From Woeseia sp034521225 (GTDB lineage: Bacteria; Pseudomonadota; Gammaproteobacteria; Steroidobacterales; Woeseiaceae), in NCBI GenBank assembly GCA_034521225.1, contig JAXHMR010000010.1:1-64000 (forward strand): 64,000 bases of DNA, written 5' to 3'. Numbering within the stretch: position 1 is the first letter of the stretch; each line of letters starts with the position of its first letter. The translations under genes were made by a program, and so were the position numbers. The notes under the pieces were generated by a model, which was given only the letters and a program-made list of their open reading frames with translations, was not told where the DNA came from and ran no database searches. Shown one piece after another: positions 60,978-64,000 of this stretch.

Positions 60978-61205
60978 CGCTGTCATCGCGAGGAGCGCAG
61001 CGACGTGGCGACCTCGTGCAGGCAACCCCTCTGCCAGGCTGTGCGAGATTGCCACGGCGGCTGCGCCGCCTCGCAACGACGGCGCAACCTCGTCATCGCG
61101 AGGAGCGCAGCGACGTGGCGATCTCGTGCAGGCAGCCCTCTGCCAGGCTGTGCGAGATTGCCACGCCCTTCGGGCTCGCAACGACGGGGCGGCCCTGTCG
61201 TCGCG
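60978..61205. repeat. REP-like cluster, locus 7
   Basis: Two near-identical segments of about 115 bp each contain a direct unit (CATCGCGAGGAGCGCAGCGA CGTGGCGA), the spacer GTGCAGGCA..CTCTGCCAGGCTGTG, and an inverted unit (CGAGATTGCCACG ... GGCTCGCAACGACG). The paired, inverted layout is clearest here. It separates lexA from the methyltransferase gene. Confidence 0.87.
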
Positions 61206-61248
61206 ATATGCCAGGCCCTGCGTCGCAGGCCGCGAACAGGCCTGCGTT

Positions 61249-61739
61249 TCAGGCCGTGATTTTTTGCCCGATCCGTGCCTGCAGCCGCCGCGCGAACGGC
61301 AACGGGATGCACGGTGGCAAGCGGTGATGGACCTTCCTGACAGTGAAAAACAGCCAGCGGTGCTCCACGATGTTCAGGCACGCCGCAAGATGCCATACCG
61401 GCGGCAGCACATAGGTCACGTGCTTCCCCACCCGGCGCAGTTCCCTGTCGAAACGACGCGGATAGCTGACATGTTCCGCCGTGTGTGAACACAGCACGGT
61501 CTCAAACTGGCCGTCGCGAACGGTAGCCGGTAAATTGAATCAAGTTTGACGAAATTAGGCACGTCGGCATGCTGGACGATGTCCGCGTTGATGCCGCCAC
61601 CATCGATGGTGCCGCAACAGATGTTCAGGTCCCATTGCTTGCCCGACGTAATACCGGTCTTGAGGTGGTGATAGCTGTACCAGTGCAGGAAAATAATGAT
61701 GGCGGTGACGGTGACGACGAACACAAGTAAATACAACAT
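61249..61739 (-). pseudogene. Membrane-anchored class I methyltransferase-like protein, one frameshift
   Basis: From ATG 61739 one N-terminal TM helix (MLYLLVFVVTVTAIIIFLHW) precedes WDLNICCGTIDGGGINADIV (motif-I-like), then NFVKLDSIYRLPFAT. After a frame change near 61490 come VLCSHTAEHVSYPRRFDREL RRVGKHVTYVLPPVWHLAAC, whose LCSHTAEHV is the motif-II-like HxxEH segment, and the end FARRLQARIGQKITA. About 163 residues. The family appears as short, membrane-tethered SAM methyltransferases of unknown substrate. It shares the strand of the SOS block but is separated from it by REP locus 7. Confidence 0.6.
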
Positions 61740-62093
61740 GAAAAGGTTACCGGCAGGTTGCACAAAACAGCAGCCGTTATAACGAGCACCACAACGGCTG
61801 CTCCGCAGGCTAACCGTAAACTCGTGACAGTCTTGTTACAGACTGATCATTCCCTTCGCAGGTTTGCGGGGCCAACCTGCCGGCGGGGCCCGAACCCGGA
61901 CTCAGGTCTGGTCGTCCACCGAGGCGCCTGGTCCCGATTTGCCGACACTTGCCATGCCGCCGAAGCCTGAAGCCGGCACGGGATTGGCGGTATTTTGCAG
62001 GGACCAGGCCGCCGTATTGCACCGCACCTTGCCCGGCCGGTGGCTCCGGTGCAGAATTTCCGCCTGGCGTCGAATGACAAGAGGTAGCAAGCC
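61740..62093. other. Intergenic region without recognisable genes
   Basis: The 354-bp stretch between the methyltransferase (leftward) and the small membrane protein (rightward). Open frames on the minus strand have no start signal, no domain and unusual composition. I see no repeats. The last 15 bp hold AAGAGGTAGC, a plausible ribosome binding site for the gene at 62094. Confidence 0.45.
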
Positions 62094-62540
62094 ATGAAGA
62101 ACAAACTTGCATCGCCACCGACCCGCGGCTTCTGGATCATCAGCGCCCTTGCGCTGCTCTGGAACCTGCTCGGTGTGATGGCATACATCATGCGCGTAAC
62201 GATGACGCCTGAGGCACTGGCGGCGTTGCCCGAGGCCGAGCGCGAGCTGTATACCAATACGCCGGCGTGGGTAACGGGCGTATTCGCCATTGCCGTTTTT
62301 GCCGGCACGCTGCAGGTGCAGTTGCATTGCTCGATGCGCAGGACATGGGCCATTCACGCGTTCCGGCAGCTTTCCGCGGTTGCGATAGCGTGTCCAAGTC
62401 ACGCGCGCTCGGTCTTCATGTCCGACGCATTGGCCGTACCGGGCCTGCGGCGCTTCTGCTTCCGATCCTGTTGCTCGGCTCTCGGGGCATACCTTGTGTT
62501 TTATTCACGTGCGGCGGCCCGAAACGGCGTGCTGCGCTAG
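62094..62540 (+). CDS. Four-TM membrane protein of unknown function (internal compensated indels likely)
   Basis: 148 residues from ATG 62094. The first 75 are convincing: GFWIISALALLWNLLGVMAY, IMRVTMTPEALAALPEAERE, LYTNTPAWVTGVFAIAVFAG. The end ALGAYLVFYSRAAARNGVL also fits the family, which is small four-helix proteins often annotated only as membrane protein. Between residues 76 and 130 the translation is Arg/Ser/Cys-rich and not hydrophobic, where helices three and four are expected. Another frame over 62330-62470 is more hydrophobic, so a pair of compensating indels probably scrambles the middle. Confidence 0.65.
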   Translation: MKNKLASPPTRGFWIISALALLWNLLGVMAYIMRVTMTPEALAALPEAERELYTNTPAWVTGVFAIAVFAGTLQVQLHCSMRRTWAIHAFRQLSAVAIACPSHARSVFMSDALAVPGLRRFCFRSCCSALGAYLVFYSRAAARNGVLR

Positions 62541-62701
62541 TGTCCTGTCCCACAAATAACCAGCACAATTCGGCGCGTCTTTTCGCGTCTGGCCGCGTTC
62601 CGGCTCCTCGCAATAGCCCCGCTATTACTCGTCGCAGCGCCTTGCCAGGCACGAAGATCCGCTGCCGACTTGCACTGGTCATTTTGCGGGACGGGGCGCT
62701 C

Positions 62702-62880
62702 GATTCCTTCATGAACGGCACAGAGGCTCGGGGCGGAGGTGTGCCCCGAGAAGCTTTTCAGGGCTGCCGGACAGGGACGTCAGCACGGGCGTACAGGGAC
62801 GTATTCACCAGCAGTCCCTGGAAAGCCCTCCCCGGGGTGCGCCTTCGCCTACCACCGAAGCCGAACGTTCATGAATAATC
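62702..62880. mobile_element. Palindromic MITE-like element, copy 2
   Basis: About 179 bp, the same layout as 42588-42772. Left end GATTCCTTCATGAACGG and right end complementary to GATTATTCATGAACGTT form imperfect terminal repeats. The inner arms (CTTTTCAGGG ... CCCTGGAAAGCCCTCCCCGG) and the repeated word CAGGGACGT are kept. It is more diverged inside than copy 1 and also encodes nothing. The 160 bp before it (62541-62701) hold no gene. Confidence 0.82.
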
Positions 62881-62924
62881 GGGGCGATAAATTTCGCACT
62901 AACTCCCGATTCGTCGATTTATTC

Positions 62925-62953
62925 CTGTCAATCCGCCGGCGCTCTGCTATAGT
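62925..62953 (+). promoter_or_regulatory. Candidate sigma-70 promoter for rhlE
   Basis: CTGTCA (62925-62930) and TATAGT (62948-62953) are separated by 17 bp. This is the best -35/-10 pair in the 220-bp gap before the helicase gene, leaving a leader of about 140 nt. RNA helicase genes often have long regulated leaders, but no specific element is recognised. Confidence 0.45.
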
Positions 62954-63101
62954 CCGCCGCGTCCTGGCGCACTTCGGTCTGCGCCAATCGCTCCCGCCCG
63001 CGATTCTGCGGTCGACGGAGTCACCTGAATTCCCAGCCTGGACCGAACCTGGTACCGCCCCTGGCGGCTCTCGGGTCAGGCGATCCTGGAGTACGAAATA
63101 G

Positions 63102-64000
63102 ATGTTATTCAATGAACTCGGCCTGTCGGCCGAATTGCTGCGTGCGGTCGAAGAACAAGGCTACCGCATCTCGACGCCGGTCCAGCAACAGGCCATCCCG
63201 CTGATTCTCGAAGGCCGGGACGTGCTGGCCGGTGCCCAGACTGGCACCGGCAAAACAGCCGCATTTACACTGCCGCTGCTGCAACACCTGCAGACGTCAC
63301 CGACCAACCGCCGCCGCGTGCGTGCGCTGATCCTGACGCCAACACGCGAACTCGCCGCACAGGTTGCGGAAAGCGTACGGGTCTTCGGCAAGCACCTGCC
63401 CTTCCGCACCGCAACCATTTTCGGTGGTGTCAGGTATCAATCCGCAGATCGACCGGCTGCGGCGCGGCGTTGATGTCATCGTCGCAACCCCCGGACGCCT
63501 GCTCGATCATATGCAGCAGAAAACGGTCGACCTGTCCGGCATCGAAATACTCATCCTGGACGAAGCCGATCGCATGCTGGACATGGGCTTCATTCGCGAC
63601 ATGCGCAAGATATTCGCCGTACTGCCGAAAAAGCGCCAAACGCTGATGTTCTCGGCAACGTTTTCCGACGACATCAAGCGTCTCGCCAGCGACCTGCAAC
63701 AGAACCGTGCTGAAATCCAGGTTGCACAACAGAATACGACGGCGGATCGGGTCAGCCAGCTGGTGCATCCGGTCGACAAGGCGCGCAAACGTGAGTTGCT
63801 GTCGCAACGCATCGGCAAGGAGAACTGGCGCCAGGTACTCGTCTTTACGCGCACCAAGCACGGCGCGAATCGCCTGGCCGAACAGCTCAGCGATGACGGT
63901 ATTTCGTCGTCCGCCATACACGGCAACAAGTCACAGGGTGCGCGCACACGCGCACTGGCCGACTTCAAAGCAGGTGCCGTCCGGGTGCTCGTAGCGACGG
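63102..64000 (+). pseudogene. rhlE: DEAD-box RNA helicase RhlE, one frameshift, runs off window
   Basis: The start MLFNELGLSAELLRAVEEQG is typical of RhlE. Motifs follow in order: Q-motif TPVQQQAIPLILEGRDVLAG, motif I AQTGTGKTAAF, motif Ia LILTPTRELAAQV, then in the second frame motif Ib VDVIVATPGRLLDHMQQKTV, motif II ILDEADRMLDMGFIRDMRKI, and motif III LMFSATFSDDIKRLASDLQQ. QVLVFTRTKHGANRLAEQL and SAIHGNKSQGARTRALADFK are motifs IV and QxxR. One extra A at about 63432 changes GGVGINPQIDRL to GGVRYQ. Removing it restores the frame to the window end. RhlE remodels rRNA during ribosome assembly and in mRNA decay. Confidence 0.9.

Noticed and set aside
59640..61259. Plus-strand open frame of 539 codons
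   Set aside because: It runs antisense through imuA and lexA and then through REP units. No motif or start signal supports it.

Overview
The window is about 64 kb of GC-rich DNA from a gammaproteobacterium. The call rests on gene order and families: ftsK-lolA-rarA-serS, trxB-aat-infA-clpA-clpS, gspCDEF and lexA-imuA-imuB-dnaE2 are all typical gammaproteobacterial blocks. A TonB receptor, two S9 peptidases, a DUF885 lipoprotein and a type II secretion block suggest a free-living heterotroph, perhaps near Woeseiales/Steroidobacterales. That placement is a guess from gene content.

Layout. 0-4.7 kb (-): a lipid-modification cluster of a CFA-like methyltransferase, DUF2878, DUF1295, a small ORF, a Blc-type lipocalin, a FAD oxidoreductase and DUF1365 (cut by the window edge). 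5-7 kb (+): an S9 peptidase. 7.3 kb: tRNA-Arg(CCT). 7.4-12.1 kb (-): MFS transporter, serine hydrolase and TPR-sulfotransferase. 12.5-20 kb (-): TonB receptor, nitrilase-family hydrolase, a small W/Y-rich protein, a MocR regulator and an S9 lipoprotein peptidase. 20-25.3 kb: peroxiredoxin, YjbQ, histidine phosphatase, small membrane proteins and a DUF885 lipoprotein. 25.7-31.3 kb: diguanylate cyclase, tRNA-Ser(TGA) with two upstream tandem copies of its 5' half, a PatB-type lyase, an NhaC-type antiporter and an NHL-repeat protein. 31.6-48.1 kb: the conserved core (Bax1-I, MscS fused to an SRPBCC domain, serS, rarA, vanZ-like, lolA, ftsK, trxB, FemAB-like, aat, infA, clpA, clpS). 48.4-54.2 kb: gspCDEF. 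54.8-61 kb: the SOS mutagenesis cassette with a consensus LexA box. 61.2-64 kb: a methyltransferase, a membrane protein and the start of rhlE.

Two properties cut across the window. First, many genes carry one or more frameshifts that restore full-length homology when a single base is added or removed, sometimes at homopolymers. They are dense at 0-4 kb, 9-17.5 kb and 54-63.5 kb and nearly absent from 31.5-48 kb. Because housekeeping genes such as rhlE, gspD and dnaE2 are hit, uncorrected sequencing indels are likelier than gene decay. Coordinates of broken genes are given as the full reconstructed span.

Second, the intergenic spaces are rich in repeats: REP-like units at seven loci, two copies of a palindromic MITE-like element of about 180 bp, a perfect 31-bp inverted repeat after gspF, and the tRNA-Ser half-gene array. 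The array is the least conventional structure here.
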